From assembly GCA_900544945.1 (NCBI GenBank), contig UQXG01000071.1:1-11512 (forward strand): a DNA stretch of 11,512 bases, read 5' to 3'. The notes below the pieces were generated by a model. It was not told where the DNA came from. It did not search any database and saw nothing but the letters and a program-made list of their open reading frames with translations. Source of the DNA: an uncultured Eubacteriales bacterium (GTDB taxonomy: Bacteria > Bacillota > Clostridia > Oscillospirales > Oscillospiraceae). Position 1 is the stretch's first letter; each line of letters starts with the position of its first letter. Position numbers and translations under genes: made by a program. This document shows, one piece after another, positions 1 to 7,118 of the stretch.

Positions 1-23
1 TCCTCTTCTTCAGCAATCGACAT
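1..23 (-). CDS. Partial CDS downstream of mutL, 5' end only
   Basis: An ATG on the minus strand at 23 opens a frame that reads M-S-I-A-E-E-E and leaves the window. It starts 8 bases after the mutL stop codon, so it would be the next gene of the mismatch repair operon. No purine-rich ribosome binding site precedes it. If it is real, translation would depend on ribosomes terminating at mutL. In many clostridia the gene after mutL is miaA (tRNA dimethylallyltransferase, which makes the substrate of MiaB), and that would fit this neighbourhood. Seven codons cannot identify it, so the function is left open. Confidence 0.35.
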
Positions 24-31
24 GGTGAGGA

Positions 32-1975
32 TTAAATTCGCTTGAACTGCTTTTCCAGCATTTTCTGGCTCAGGCTCACGCAGATGGGGCGGCCATGAGG
101 GCAGTATTTCAGGTCTTCCCGCTCCATGACGGCTTTGGCGATGGCAAGCAGCTCCTTTTCGTCGCTGACCCACCCGGCCTTGATGGCGGCCTTGCAGGCC
201 ACGGTGTGAAGTAAAGTATCCCGCACCGTATCCCGGCTTTCCCGGCGACCGTTCAGCAGATCATCTGCCAGGGTTTCCAGCGCCTCCGCTGCGGCTTCCT
301 CGCTCAAATCCATGGGAATCTGCCGGGCAAGGACGGTATTTTCCCCGAATTCCTCGATTTCAAAGCCCAGCTCTTCCAGAAGCTCCGTGTTTCCCAGCAG
401 CTCTCCCGCAGCGGCAGGGCTGAGACGGACGGGCACGGGCTGTAGGAGAGTCTGACCGGAAATGGATTCCTGATTGGCCTTCAGCTTTTCAAAGAGAATC
501 CGCTCATGGGCGGCGTGCTTGTCGATGAGGAAAGCGTTGTCCCCCTCCTCCACCAGAATATAGGTGCGGTACAGCTCACCCACCATCCGCCAGGTGTCCG
601 CCTTGGGCATTTCCAGAGCGGTCTGCTCCATTTCCGGTTCCGGTGCTTTCACGGGCATTTCCGGCGCCGACGGCTTCGGCGTTTCAGGCAGCGGTGGCAG
701 GGACGGGGCAGGATCCGGCCGGGCAGCCTGACGAACCTGGGGCAGCATGACAAATTCCCGCAGAGGCATATTTCCACCGGTGGGAATTTTCTTCGCCGCT
801 GCCGCGGCGGCTTCCGGCCGGGGCTTGGGGGCATCGGCCATGGCGGCGGAGAAGGTCTTGTACTCCTGGGCGGTCATGGTGCGAAAGAAGGCTTCCTTCT
901 TTTCGGCGGGCTTTGCTTCTGGCGAAGAAGTCGGCTTTTCCGGCGGCATAGGGGCAGGCTGGGGCTTGAACTGAACGGCAGGCCGGTCGGGCTTTTTGTT
1001 CAGAGCACCCAGAACCCCATAGTGTACGCAGTCGAAAACCGCCTTTTCCGAGAGAAATTTTACCTCGGTTTTTGCCGGATGGACGTTTACGTCCACGGCG
1101 TTGGCGGGAAGATTCAGGTGAAGCACACAGCCGGGAAACCGCCCCACCATCAGCTGATTCCGATAGGCCTCCTCCAATGCCGCAATGAGCAGCTTGGATT
1201 TGACGGGGCGGTCGTTGACGAAGAAGGTTTGCAGGTTCCGGCTGGGTCGGGCATCCGTGGGCAGGGTGACGAAGCCCGAGAGGGTGTAGCTTTCCCACCG
1301 GCTTTCCACGGCCACCATTCTGGCGCAGTCCCGACCGTAGACGCAGTACATGGCATCCTGCAATTTTCCGGAGCCGGGGGTGGCAAGCACCTGCTTTCCG
1401 TCCCGGAGGAACTGGAAGGCCACCTCCGGATGAGCCAGAGCCTGCATCTGGACGGCGGCGGCCACCCGGCTGCCCTCCACGGTGTCGGATTTCATGAATT
1501 TCATCCGGGCAGGGGTATTGTAGAACAAATCCCGAACCAGGATGGTGGTGCCGTCCGGGCACCCGGCCTCGGCTTCCTCCGTGATGACTCCGGCATCCAG
1601 ATGCAGCTTTACCCCGGACAGGCTTCCCGGCGTTTTGGTCATCAGATCAATCCGGCTGACGGAGGCGATGGCGGCCAGAGCCTCCCCCCGGAAGCCCATG
1701 GTGCCGATGGCGGCCAGGTCTTCCTCCGTGCGCAGCTTGGAAGTAGCGTGGCGCAGGAAGGCGGTGCGGGCGTCCTCGGCAGACATGCCGCAGCCGTTGT
1801 CCGTTACCCGGAGAAAGGTCATGCCCCCGTCCCGGATTTCGATGGTCACCTTGGAGGCTCCCGCATCTACGGCGTTTTCCAGCAGCTCCTTGACGGCGCT
1901 GGCAGGCCGCTCCACCACCTCACCGGCGGCAATCAGGTTGGCCACATGGGAAGATAATTGCAAAATCTTGGGCAT
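32..1975 (-). CDS. mutL: DNA mismatch repair protein MutL (endonuclease type)
   Basis: MutL couples mismatch recognition by MutS to strand incision and excision in the cytoplasm. The 647-residue protein shows the whole family layout. The N-terminal GHKL ATPase has ENAVDAG at 33-39, DNGCGM at 59-64 and GFRGEAL at 94-100, and the following transducer domain has NVHPAK at 297-302. A proline/alanine-rich linker spans roughly 330-460. The C-terminal dimerisation and endonuclease domain carries DKHAAHERILFE (485-496), ACKAAIKA (593-600) and CPHGRP (625-630). These C-terminal motifs mark the metal-dependent nicking MutL of bacteria without MutH. The usual Q of the DQHA motif is K here. The start is fixed by a GGAGGTGA site four bases upstream of the ATG. 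The gene follows the CPBP protease gene by four bases, so it is very probably translationally coupled. Identification is secure. Confidence 0.98.
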   Translation of the reverse strand: MPKILQLSSHVANLIAAGEVVERPASAVKELLENAVDAGASKVTIEIRDGGMTFLRVTDNGCGMSAEDARTAFLRHATSKLRTEEDLAAIGTMGFRGEALAAIASVSRIDLMTKTPGSLSGVKLHLDAGVITEEAEAGCPDGTTILVRDLFYNTPARMKFMKSDTVEGSRVAAAVQMQALAHPEVAFQFLRDGKQVLATPGSGKLQDAMYCVYGRDCARMVAVESRWESYTLSGFVTLPTDARPSRNLQTFFVNDRPVKSKLLIAALEEAYRNQLMVGRFPGCVLHLNLPANAVDVNVHPAKTEVKFLSEKAVFDCVHYGVLGALNKKPDRPAVQFKPQPAPMPPEKPTSSPEAKPAEKKEAFFRTMTAQEYKTFSAAMADAPKPRPEAAAAAAKKIPTGGNMPLREFVMLPQVRQAARPDPAPSLPPLPETPKPSAPEMPVKAPEPEMEQTALEMPKADTWRMVGELYRTYILVEEGDNAFLIDKHAAHERILFEKLKANQESISGQTLLQPVPVRLSPAAAGELLGNTELLEELGFEIEEFGENTVLARQIPMDLSEEAAAEALETLADDLLNGRRESRDTVRDTLLHTVACKAAIKAGWVSDEKELLAIAKAVMEREDLKYCPHGRPICVSLSQKMLEKQFKRI

Positions 1976-1979
1976 TGTG

Positions 1980-1987
1980 TCACCTCC
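1980..1987 (-). promoter_or_regulatory. mutL Shine-Dalgarno site embedded in the end of the CPBP gene
   Basis: On the minus strand GGAGGTGA lies four bases before the mutL ATG. It is formed by the last two bases of the Trp codon, the Arg codon and the TGA stop of the preceding membrane protease gene. Ribosomes finishing that gene therefore sit on the mutL initiation region, which is typical of translational coupling and supports the chosen mutL start. Confidence 0.85.
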
Positions 1988-2678
1988 AGGAGGACAGGGT
2001 CAGAAAATTCACCGCCGCGTGAATGGCGATGGGAGCGAAAATGGTGTCCGCCTTGGTGTAGCTCCAGGCAAGGCACAGCCCGGCGGGCAGATATTGGAGC
2101 ACCGCAATGAGGATTTCACCGGTAGTGTAGCTTCCCAAGTACCCCACAATGTGCACCATGGAAAAAGCCAGCATGGACACCAGGTAGGCTGCCCAGGGAG
2201 ACTTGGTGTAGAGATTCCGGAAAATCAGCCCCCGGTAGAAGCATTCCTCGGCGGGGGGCACCAGAATCACCGTGCCCAGAAACACCAGCAGCCGGTTCTG
2301 CCGCTCCATGGCGGCGATGGAAGCATCATTATAGTTGGAAAACCCCGGCACCAGCAGTCCCACCAGATACTCGGTGGCCATCCGGCAAGCATAGTAGGCA
2401 ACAAAACCTAAGATGATCGCCTGACACAGATAGGCCGGGTGCTTCACCGTCTGGGTGGCGGCGGAGGAGAGAAAATCCCGGAAAATGATAAGAACTGCCG
2501 TAAAATTCAGAACATAGTAGACAAAATTCAGCTCCGCACTGGTCAGGGGCCGGGACAGTTTCCCGTTGGCAAAAGTCAGAAGCCCGGGGAGCACCAGAAG
2601 TTGAAAGGCAAACCAGCAGAAGCCCCAGACCGTTTCCTGGGAGTTGGGACAGGAGCGGGAAGTAACGCTTTTTCTCAT
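1980..2678 (-). CDS. CPBP family intramembrane glutamic metalloprotease (Abi/CAAX protease-like)
   Basis: This 232-residue polytopic membrane protein has several hydrophobic segments, roughly 17-36, 50-68, 83-112, 128-142, 162-182 and 188-208. It carries the three signature motifs of the CPBP (Rce1-like) superfamily: EECFYRG with E144, E145 and R149; FSMVH ending in H176; and HAAVN with H220 and N224. Characterised relatives cleave substrates inside the membrane (prenylated CAAX proteins, bacteriocin precursors or immunity functions). The substrate here is unknown. The start chosen is ATG at 2678, two bases after the mutS stop. A TTG at 2684 in the same frame would overlap the mutS TGA and add two residues. 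No clear ribosome binding site is visible, so translation probably depends on mutS. Its place between mutS and mutL is unusual, but nothing in the sequence ties it to repair. Confidence 0.93.
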   Translation of the reverse strand: MRKSVTSRSCPNSQETVWGFCWFAFQLLVLPGLLTFANGKLSRPLTSAELNFVYYVLNFTAVLIIFRDFLSSAATQTVKHPAYLCQAIILGFVAYYACRMATEYLVGLLVPGFSNYNDASIAAMERQNRLLVFLGTVILVPPAEECFYRGLIFRNLYTKSPWAAYLVSMLAFSMVHIVGYLGSYTTGEILIAVLQYLPAGLCLAWSYTKADTIFAPIAIHAAVNFLTLSSWR

Positions 2679-2680
2679 AA

Positions 2681-5284
2681 TCAATTCAGCAGCTTTTTCA
2701 GCTTGTACAGTTCGTTCATGGCCTCAATGGGGGTCAGGGTCTCCACGGTGATGGCGGACAGGGCGGAAATCACCTGCTGCCCCGTTAAGTCCAGCATACT
2801 CACCTGATCCTCCGGCTCCTTTTGCTTTGCGGGAGCGGGAGCTACGCCCTCGGCTTCCAGCTCGGCGAGAATTTCTCTTGCCCGGGAAATCACCGGGTTA
2901 GGAATACCCGCCAGCTTGGCCACCTCAATGCCGTAGCTGTCGTCGGCGGCACCGGGGACGATTTTCCGCAGGAAAATCATCTGTTCCCCCCGCTTTTTCA
3001 CGGCAATGTTGTAGTTTTTCACGTTGGGAAGCTTGTCCTCCATGGTGGACAGCTCGTGATAATGGGTGGCAAACAGGGTCTTGGCGCCCAGCCGCCGGGG
3101 ATTGGCGGCGTATTCCAGGACAGCCCGGGCAATGGCCATGCCGTCATAGGTGGAGGTGCCCCGGCCGATTTCGTCCAGAATCAGAAGAGACCGGGAAGTG
3201 GCGTATTTCAGAATGGAGGCCACCTCTGCCATCTCCACCATGAAGGTGGACTGACCGGAGGCCAGGTCATCGCTGGCACCGATCCGGGTGAACACCCGGT
3301 CAACCAGGCCGATTTTTGCCGACCGGGCGGGGACAAAGGAGCCCATCTGAGCCATAAGGACAATCAGGGCTACCTGACGCATATAGGTGGATTTGCCGGC
3401 CATATTGGGGCCGGTGATGATGGCCACCTGGTTATCGTCGCTTCCCAGGTTGGTGTCGTTGGGGACAAAGAGACTGTCCTTCAGAACCGCTTCCACAACC
3501 GGGTGCCGTCCGTCAGTGATGGAAATCTCCCGACCCAGGGTGATTTCCGGACGGCAGTAGCCCCGCTGAACGGCCACGGCGGCCAAGGAGCACAGCACAT
3601 CCGCCGCCGCCACGGCCTGAGCCGTCAGCTGAACTCTGGCAGCCTGCTGAGCCAGGTGCTCCCGGAGCCGGGTGAAGATCTGATATTCCAGGGCGGTGAG
3701 CCGGTCTTTGGCGGTGAGCACCTGGTTTTCCAGCTCCTTCAGCTCCTGGGTGATGTAACGCTCGCAGTTGGCAAGGGTCTGCTTGCGGATGTAGCTTGCG
3801 GGCACCTGGTCGATGAAGGATTTGGAAACTTCAATATAATAGCCGAAGACCCGGTTAAAGCCTACCTTCAGGGTGCGGATGCCGGTTTTCTCCCGCTCGC
3901 TGGCCTCGATGGCGGCAATGGTGCCGCTGCCGCCTTCCATAATGTCCCGGAGGCGATCGGCTTCGGCGTCCGCACCCTTGCGGATGATGCCGCCCTCCCG
4001 GACGGTCAGGGGCGGCTCGTCCACGATGGTATTTTCGATTTCATCGGCGCAGTCCGTCAGCGGGTCGATGGACTGAGCCAGCTTGGTAAGTAAGGGGGCG
4101 GAGCAGCCTTCCAGCTGACGCTTTACCTCCGGCAGTGCCCGCAGACCCCGAGCAAGCCCCAGAAGATCCCGGCAGTTGACGGTGCCGGTGACCACCCGAG
4201 CCATGACCCGCTCTAAGTCGGTGACCTCCCGCAGGGATTCTTCCAGCTCACCTCGAAGAATCACATTGTCTACCAAATCCTCCACGGCGGCGTGGCGGCG
4301 GGTGATCTCCACCGGGTCAAGAAGGGGCTTTTCCAGCCAGGAGCGCAGCAGCCGCCCGCCCATGGCGGTGTGGGTCTTGTCCAGCACCCACAGGAGCGTG
4401 CCCTTCTTTTCCTTGGAACGCATGGTCTCCGTCAGCTCCAGATTCCGCCGGGCATCCAGGTCAAGCTCCATGAACCGGCCGGTGGTGTAGTATTGAAGCT
4501 GGCGGATATGGGCCAGATCGTTTTTTTGCAGGGTTAAAAGGGTTTGCAGCAGCGCACCCGCGGCGACAACGGCAGCGGGCATTCCGGCAAGCCCCATCTG
4601 GGCAAGGCTCTGGGAGAAATGCTTTTCCAGAAGCGCCTCGCAGTCTTCCAGGGAAAACTGGCCGTCTTTGCCCTCATCCACGCAGCAGCTCAGGCGGCGG
4701 AACAGGGCATCTTCAATGGCCTCACTGCTGACATCCGTGCCGAAGCGCATGACTTCACTGGGGGAGAACCGCCCCAGTTCCGAGGCCACACTCTGGGCAT
4801 CGGCGCAGAGGGTGACGAAGAAAGCACCGGTGGAAATGTCACAGAAGGCAAGACCAAACCGGCCGCCCTCTCCGTAGAGGCAGCCCATGTAGTTATTCTT
4901 GCTTTCGTCCAGCATACAGCTTTCCGTGACGGTTCCGGGAGTGACAATTCGGGTAATGTCCCGCTCCACCAGCCCCTTGGCCAGCGCCGGATCCTCCATC
5001 TGCTCGCAGATGGCTACTTTGTAGCCCTTCTGAACAAGCCTTGCAATGTAGGAATCCACGCTGTGGTAGGGCACGCCGCACATGGGGGTCTGCTCCTCCT
5101 TGGGCTTGGAGCGATCCCGGCTGGTCAGGGTCAGATCCAGCTCCCGGGCGGCGAGCTTGGCGTCTTCGTTGAACATCTCGTAGAAGTCGCCGAGACGGAA
5201 AAACAAAATGCAGTCCTGATTGCGTTCCTTGATTTGCTGATACTGCCGCTGCATGGGCGTCAGTTCATTTGTGGGTTTTGCCAT
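2681..5284 (-). CDS. mutS: DNA mismatch repair protein MutS
   Basis: MutS binds base mismatches and small loops as a dimer and recruits MutL in an ATP-dependent way. The protein has 867 residues, a normal length. The mismatch-reading Phe-X-Glu lies in GDFYEMF (F34, E36) near the N-terminus. After the connector, lever and clamp regions comes the ABC-type ATPase: Walker A GPNMAGKST at 625-633, the signature region ASGQSTFMVEM beginning near 675, Walker B LILDE with D704/E705, and the conserved FATHYHE near 738. After the ATPase, QVSMLDL (about 827-833) resembles a beta-clamp binding peptide, although that reading is an inference. The ATG is preceded by AAAGAGGT about eight bases upstream. A 62-bp gap with a small repeat separates it from miaB, and its stop overlaps or abuts the protease gene. 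Confidence 0.98.
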   Translation of the reverse strand: MAKPTNELTPMQRQYQQIKERNQDCILFFRLGDFYEMFNEDAKLAARELDLTLTSRDRSKPKEEQTPMCGVPYHSVDSYIARLVQKGYKVAICEQMEDPALAKGLVERDITRIVTPGTVTESCMLDESKNNYMGCLYGEGGRFGLAFCDISTGAFFVTLCADAQSVASELGRFSPSEVMRFGTDVSSEAIEDALFRRLSCCVDEGKDGQFSLEDCEALLEKHFSQSLAQMGLAGMPAAVVAAGALLQTLLTLQKNDLAHIRQLQYYTTGRFMELDLDARRNLELTETMRSKEKKGTLLWVLDKTHTAMGGRLLRSWLEKPLLDPVEITRRHAAVEDLVDNVILRGELEESLREVTDLERVMARVVTGTVNCRDLLGLARGLRALPEVKRQLEGCSAPLLTKLAQSIDPLTDCADEIENTIVDEPPLTVREGGIIRKGADAEADRLRDIMEGGSGTIAAIEASEREKTGIRTLKVGFNRVFGYYIEVSKSFIDQVPASYIRKQTLANCERYITQELKELENQVLTAKDRLTALEYQIFTRLREHLAQQAARVQLTAQAVAAADVLCSLAAVAVQRGYCRPEITLGREISITDGRHPVVEAVLKDSLFVPNDTNLGSDDNQVAIITGPNMAGKSTYMRQVALIVLMAQMGSFVPARSAKIGLVDRVFTRIGASDDLASGQSTFMVEMAEVASILKYATSRSLLILDEIGRGTSTYDGMAIARAVLEYAANPRRLGAKTLFATHYHELSTMEDKLPNVKNYNIAVKKRGEQMIFLRKIVPGAADDSYGIEVAKLAGIPNPVISRAREILAELEAEGVAPAPAKQKEPEDQVSMLDLTGQQVISALSAITVETLTPIEAMNELYKLKKLLN

Positions 5285-5310
5285 GGGCGTAACCTCTTTC
5301 TGTTATTTGC

Positions 5311-5350
5311 GTAACCGCTGAGAACCGCAGACGATTTCGTCATTGGTTAC
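5311..5350. repeat. 40-bp inverted-repeat element, internally deleted copy of the 6933-7092 element
   Basis: The block begins GTAACCGCTGA and ends TCATTGGTTAC, which are imperfect inverted ends. Bases 5315-5338 are identical over 24 bp to 7057-7080 in the larger element, and the last 12 bases match 9 of 12. It sits in the short gap between miaB and mutS and overlaps the miaB stop: the TAA of miaB is part of the terminal GGTTAC motif read on the minus strand. Its length equals that of the 160-bp copy minus the 120 bp between the two CCnnTGA positions, so it looks like a deletion derivative. Confidence 0.85.
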
Positions 5351-6753
5351 TTGACTGGAGCGGCGGTCAGGCTCCAGGTGGTGGCACCGGTGATGGTAAG
5401 ATCGTGATAGCTGCCGATGAGGCTGTCGCTTCCGGCAAAGCGTACCAGCCGTCCGCCCTCGGTGCGGGCGGTGAGCATGTCCTTGTCCCGACCGTCTACC
5501 AGGCAGCGCAGGGTCTTGCCCACATAACCGGCGTGAATTTCCTCGGAAATGGCGTTCTGGACGGCGCACAGCCGATCAAACCGGCGGTTTTTCTCTTCTT
5601 TCGGGGTGGGATCCTCCATTTTGGCGGCGGGAGTGCCGGGTCGGGGGGAGAAGATGAAGGTGAACAGGCTGTCGTAGTGCACCTGTTGGATGAGGGAAAT
5701 GGTTTCCTCGAATTCCTCCTCGGTCTCTCCGGGGAAGCCAACGATTACGTCGGAGGTCAGCACCAGCTCAGGCATGACGGCCTTGGCGTAATTCACTTTC
5801 CGCAAATAGGTTTCCCGGTCATAGTGCCGGTTCATGGCCTTGAGCACCCGACTCGATCCGGACTGGAAGGGCAGGTGCAGCTGCTTGGCAATCTTCGGAT
5901 ATTTTGCCATGGTGTCGAAGAGCTTTTCGGAAGCGTCCCTGGGATGGCTCGTCATGAAGCGAATGAGAAAATCGCCGGGAAGCTGGGCAATGGCAGCCAG
6001 CAGGTCGGCAAAGTCCTTCCCCTCAGGCAGATCCTTGCCGTAGGAATTCACGTTCTGACCCAGCAGGGTAATTTCCTTGGCACCGCCTTCAATCAGACAC
6101 CGGCACTCGGCCAGAATGTCCTCAAATTTCCGGCTCCGCTCCCGACCCCGGACATAGGGTACGATGCAGTAGGTGCAGAAGTTGTTGCAGCCGTACATAA
6201 TGGACACCCAGGCCTTCAGCCGGGAATCCCGAACCTGAGGAATGCCCTCGGCAATGGAGCCTGGCTCATCGGCAATGAAAAACTGCCGTTTCTTTCCGCT
6301 GAGCACGTTCCACAGAATCTCCGGGAACTGCCACAGATGGTGGGTGGAGAATACCCCGTCCACCAGGGGGAAGCTTTGCCGCACCCGGTCGGAGACCTTG
6401 GTTTCGCCTGCCATGCAGCCGCACAGGAAAATTTTCTGAGCCGGGTGACGGCGTTTGGTGTGGGTCAAAGCTCCCAGATTGCCGAAGACCCGCTGCTCCG
6501 CGTGCTCCCGGATGGCGCAGGTGTTCAGAATGACCACGTCCGCACCCTCGGCCTCCTGGCAGATGGCGTAGCCGCACTGGGCAAGATACCCCCTCAGCTT
6601 TTCGGAATCCGCCTCGTTCTGCTGGCAGCCGTAGGTCTCTACATAGGCTCTGGGGGTTACGCCTTTTTCCTTCCAATAAGCGGCGATTTTATCACAGCAG
6701 GCGAACTGGCTGTCCAGCTGCGCCTGGGAAATCACGGTGGTTTTGGTATTCAT
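5347..6753 (-). CDS. miaB: tRNA-2-methylthio-N6-dimethylallyladenosine synthase MiaB
   Basis: MiaB is a radical SAM enzyme with two iron-sulfur clusters that adds a methylthio group to i6A37 of tRNAs reading UNN codons. The 468-residue protein has the full architecture. The N-terminal UPF0004 domain carries cluster cysteines C43 (ETYGCQQNEAD), C79 (LNTCAIRE) and C113 (CGCMAG). The radical SAM core has the CxxxCxxC motif in GCNNFCTYC (C189, C193, C196), followed by PYVRGRE. A C-terminal TRAM domain for tRNA binding spans about 407-464. The start is ATG at 6753, with AAGGAG six bases upstream; an upstream in-frame TTG at 6783 is less likely. The stop codon lies inside a small dispersed repeat. 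It is the first gene of the mutS-mutL operon, and both orientation and spacing support co-transcription. Confidence 0.97.
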   Translation of the reverse strand: MNTKTTVISQAQLDSQFACCDKIAAYWKEKGVTPRAYVETYGCQQNEADSEKLRGYLAQCGYAICQEAEGADVVILNTCAIREHAEQRVFGNLGALTHTKRRHPAQKIFLCGCMAGETKVSDRVRQSFPLVDGVFSTHHLWQFPEILWNVLSGKKRQFFIADEPGSIAEGIPQVRDSRLKAWVSIMYGCNNFCTYCIVPYVRGRERSRKFEDILAECRCLIEGGAKEITLLGQNVNSYGKDLPEGKDFADLLAAIAQLPGDFLIRFMTSHPRDASEKLFDTMAKYPKIAKQLHLPFQSGSSRVLKAMNRHYDRETYLRKVNYAKAVMPELVLTSDVIVGFPGETEEEFEETISLIQQVHYDSLFTFIFSPRPGTPAAKMEDPTPKEEKNRRFDRLCAVQNAISEEIHAGYVGKTLRCLVDGRDKDMLTARTEGGRLVRFAGSDSLIGSYHDLTITGATTWSLTAAPVK

Positions 6754-6799
6754 AAAAAACTCCTTCTGCGGATAACATCTCAATCATAAATATTATCAT
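6692..6799 (-). CDS. Possible 35-residue leader ORF overlapping the miaB start
   Basis: An AGGAGG site at 6806-6811, six bases before an ATG at 6799, opens a 35-codon frame (starting MIIFMIEMLS) that runs into miaB in another frame and stops at 6692. The ribosome site is better than the one for miaB itself. No family is recognised and the later part is simply miaB read out of frame, so a coding function is doubtful. The proposed miaB promoter overlaps this site and would start transcription downstream of the ATG, so both cannot be used on the same transcript. It is listed because the initiation signal is strong. Confidence 0.2.
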   Translation of the reverse strand: MIIFMIEMLSAEGVFYEYQNHRDFPGAAGQPVRLL

Positions 6800-6818
6800 T
6801 TTTGGCCTCCTTTTGCAA
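6790..6818 (-). promoter_or_regulatory. Candidate promoter for the miaB-mutS-CPBP-mutL operon
   Basis: On the minus strand TTGCAA (6813-6818) is followed after 17 bases by TAATAT (6790-6795), with a TG one base before the -10 hexamer (extended -10). Transcription would start near 6783 and give a leader of about 30 nt to the miaB ATG. The hexamers are only fair matches to the sigma-A consensus, so this is a prediction from spacing and position. Confidence 0.4.
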
Positions 6819-6880
6819 GTGTGAAAATCCGACCCGGAGAGGGCTGCGCCTGGGAAAATGTAAAAAAACTGTGTCAGCAG

Positions 6881-6909
6881 TTGCATTTATGAGACAAACG
6901 TGGTAGACT
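6881..6909 (+). promoter_or_regulatory. Candidate promoter for the PpiC-type isomerase gene
   Basis: TTGCAT (6881-6886), a 17-base spacer and TAGACT (6904-6909) preceded by TG form a plausible extended -10 promoter pointing at the isomerase gene. A start near 6916 would give a leader of about 200 nt containing the whole 160-bp foldback repeat. The -35 hexamer is weak. This is the best candidate between the divergent genes, but it is not proven. Confidence 0.35.
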
Positions 6910-6932
6910 GATTCAGCTAAACACCTGAATAA

Positions 6933-7092
6933 GTAACCAATGATGAAATCGGCAAGAGTTATCAGCGAGAGATTTTGGCACGAATGAAGGTTTGAAAAGC
7001 GCCGGAATACTGCATGTATTTCAAGCTTTTCAAACTGCACAGTCGGGGCAAAAGATCCGCTGAGAACCGCAGACGATTTCATCAGCGGTTAC
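6933..7092. repeat. 160-bp foldback (MITE-like) repeat element
   Basis: The element starts GTAACCAATGATGAAATCG and ends with CGATTTCATCAGCGGTTAC, near-perfect inverted termini (17 of 19). The symmetry continues inwards. The first 68 bases and the reverse complement of the last 68 bases are alignable along their whole length, ending in a perfect 11-bp pair GTTTGAAAAGC / GCTTTTCAAAC around a 24-base centre that itself contains AATAC-TGCAT-GTATT. AA and TT just outside the ends (6931-7094) extend the symmetry. Related copies occur at 5311-5350 and 11451-11512. There is no protein-coding gene inside; a start codon at 7014 that would extend the isomerase upstream lies within this repeat and is an artefact. 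The rest of the 365-bp gap 6754-7118 holds only the candidate promoters and ribosome sites. Confidence 0.88.
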
Positions 7093-7118
7093 TTCAAGGG
7101 AGAAATGAGGATTCATTC

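Noticed and set aside
690..1000. Proline/alanine-rich stretch in MutL as a possible inserted domain or frameshift
   Set aside because: MutL proteins normally have a variable, proline-rich linker here, and the frame stays intact into a normal C-terminal domain.
506..1957. Long open frame on the plus strand opposite mutL, and similar ones opposite mutS (2822-4093), miaB (5404-6789), the isomerase (7113-8636, minus) and RNase J (9951-11321)
   Set aside because: They mirror genes with clear conserved motifs and show no recognisable domain; GC-rich codon use readily keeps an antisense frame open.
6887..6904. BlaI/CopY-like operator (ACAAACGTGGT) overlapping the candidate isomerase promoter
   Set aside because: Only part of the dyad is present and the symmetry is poor; no regulator gene is nearby.
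6992..7020. Outward promoter inside the foldback element (TTGAAA, 17 bases, TGTATT)
   Set aside because: The -10 hexamer is poor and the TTGAAA belongs to the inner arm of the foldback, so the match is easily due to chance.
7014..7118. Upstream in-frame start that would give the isomerase 35 more residues
   Set aside because: The extension is read from the foldback repeat, is arginine-rich and non-conserved, and has no ribosome site, whereas ATG 7119 has GAGG at good spacing.
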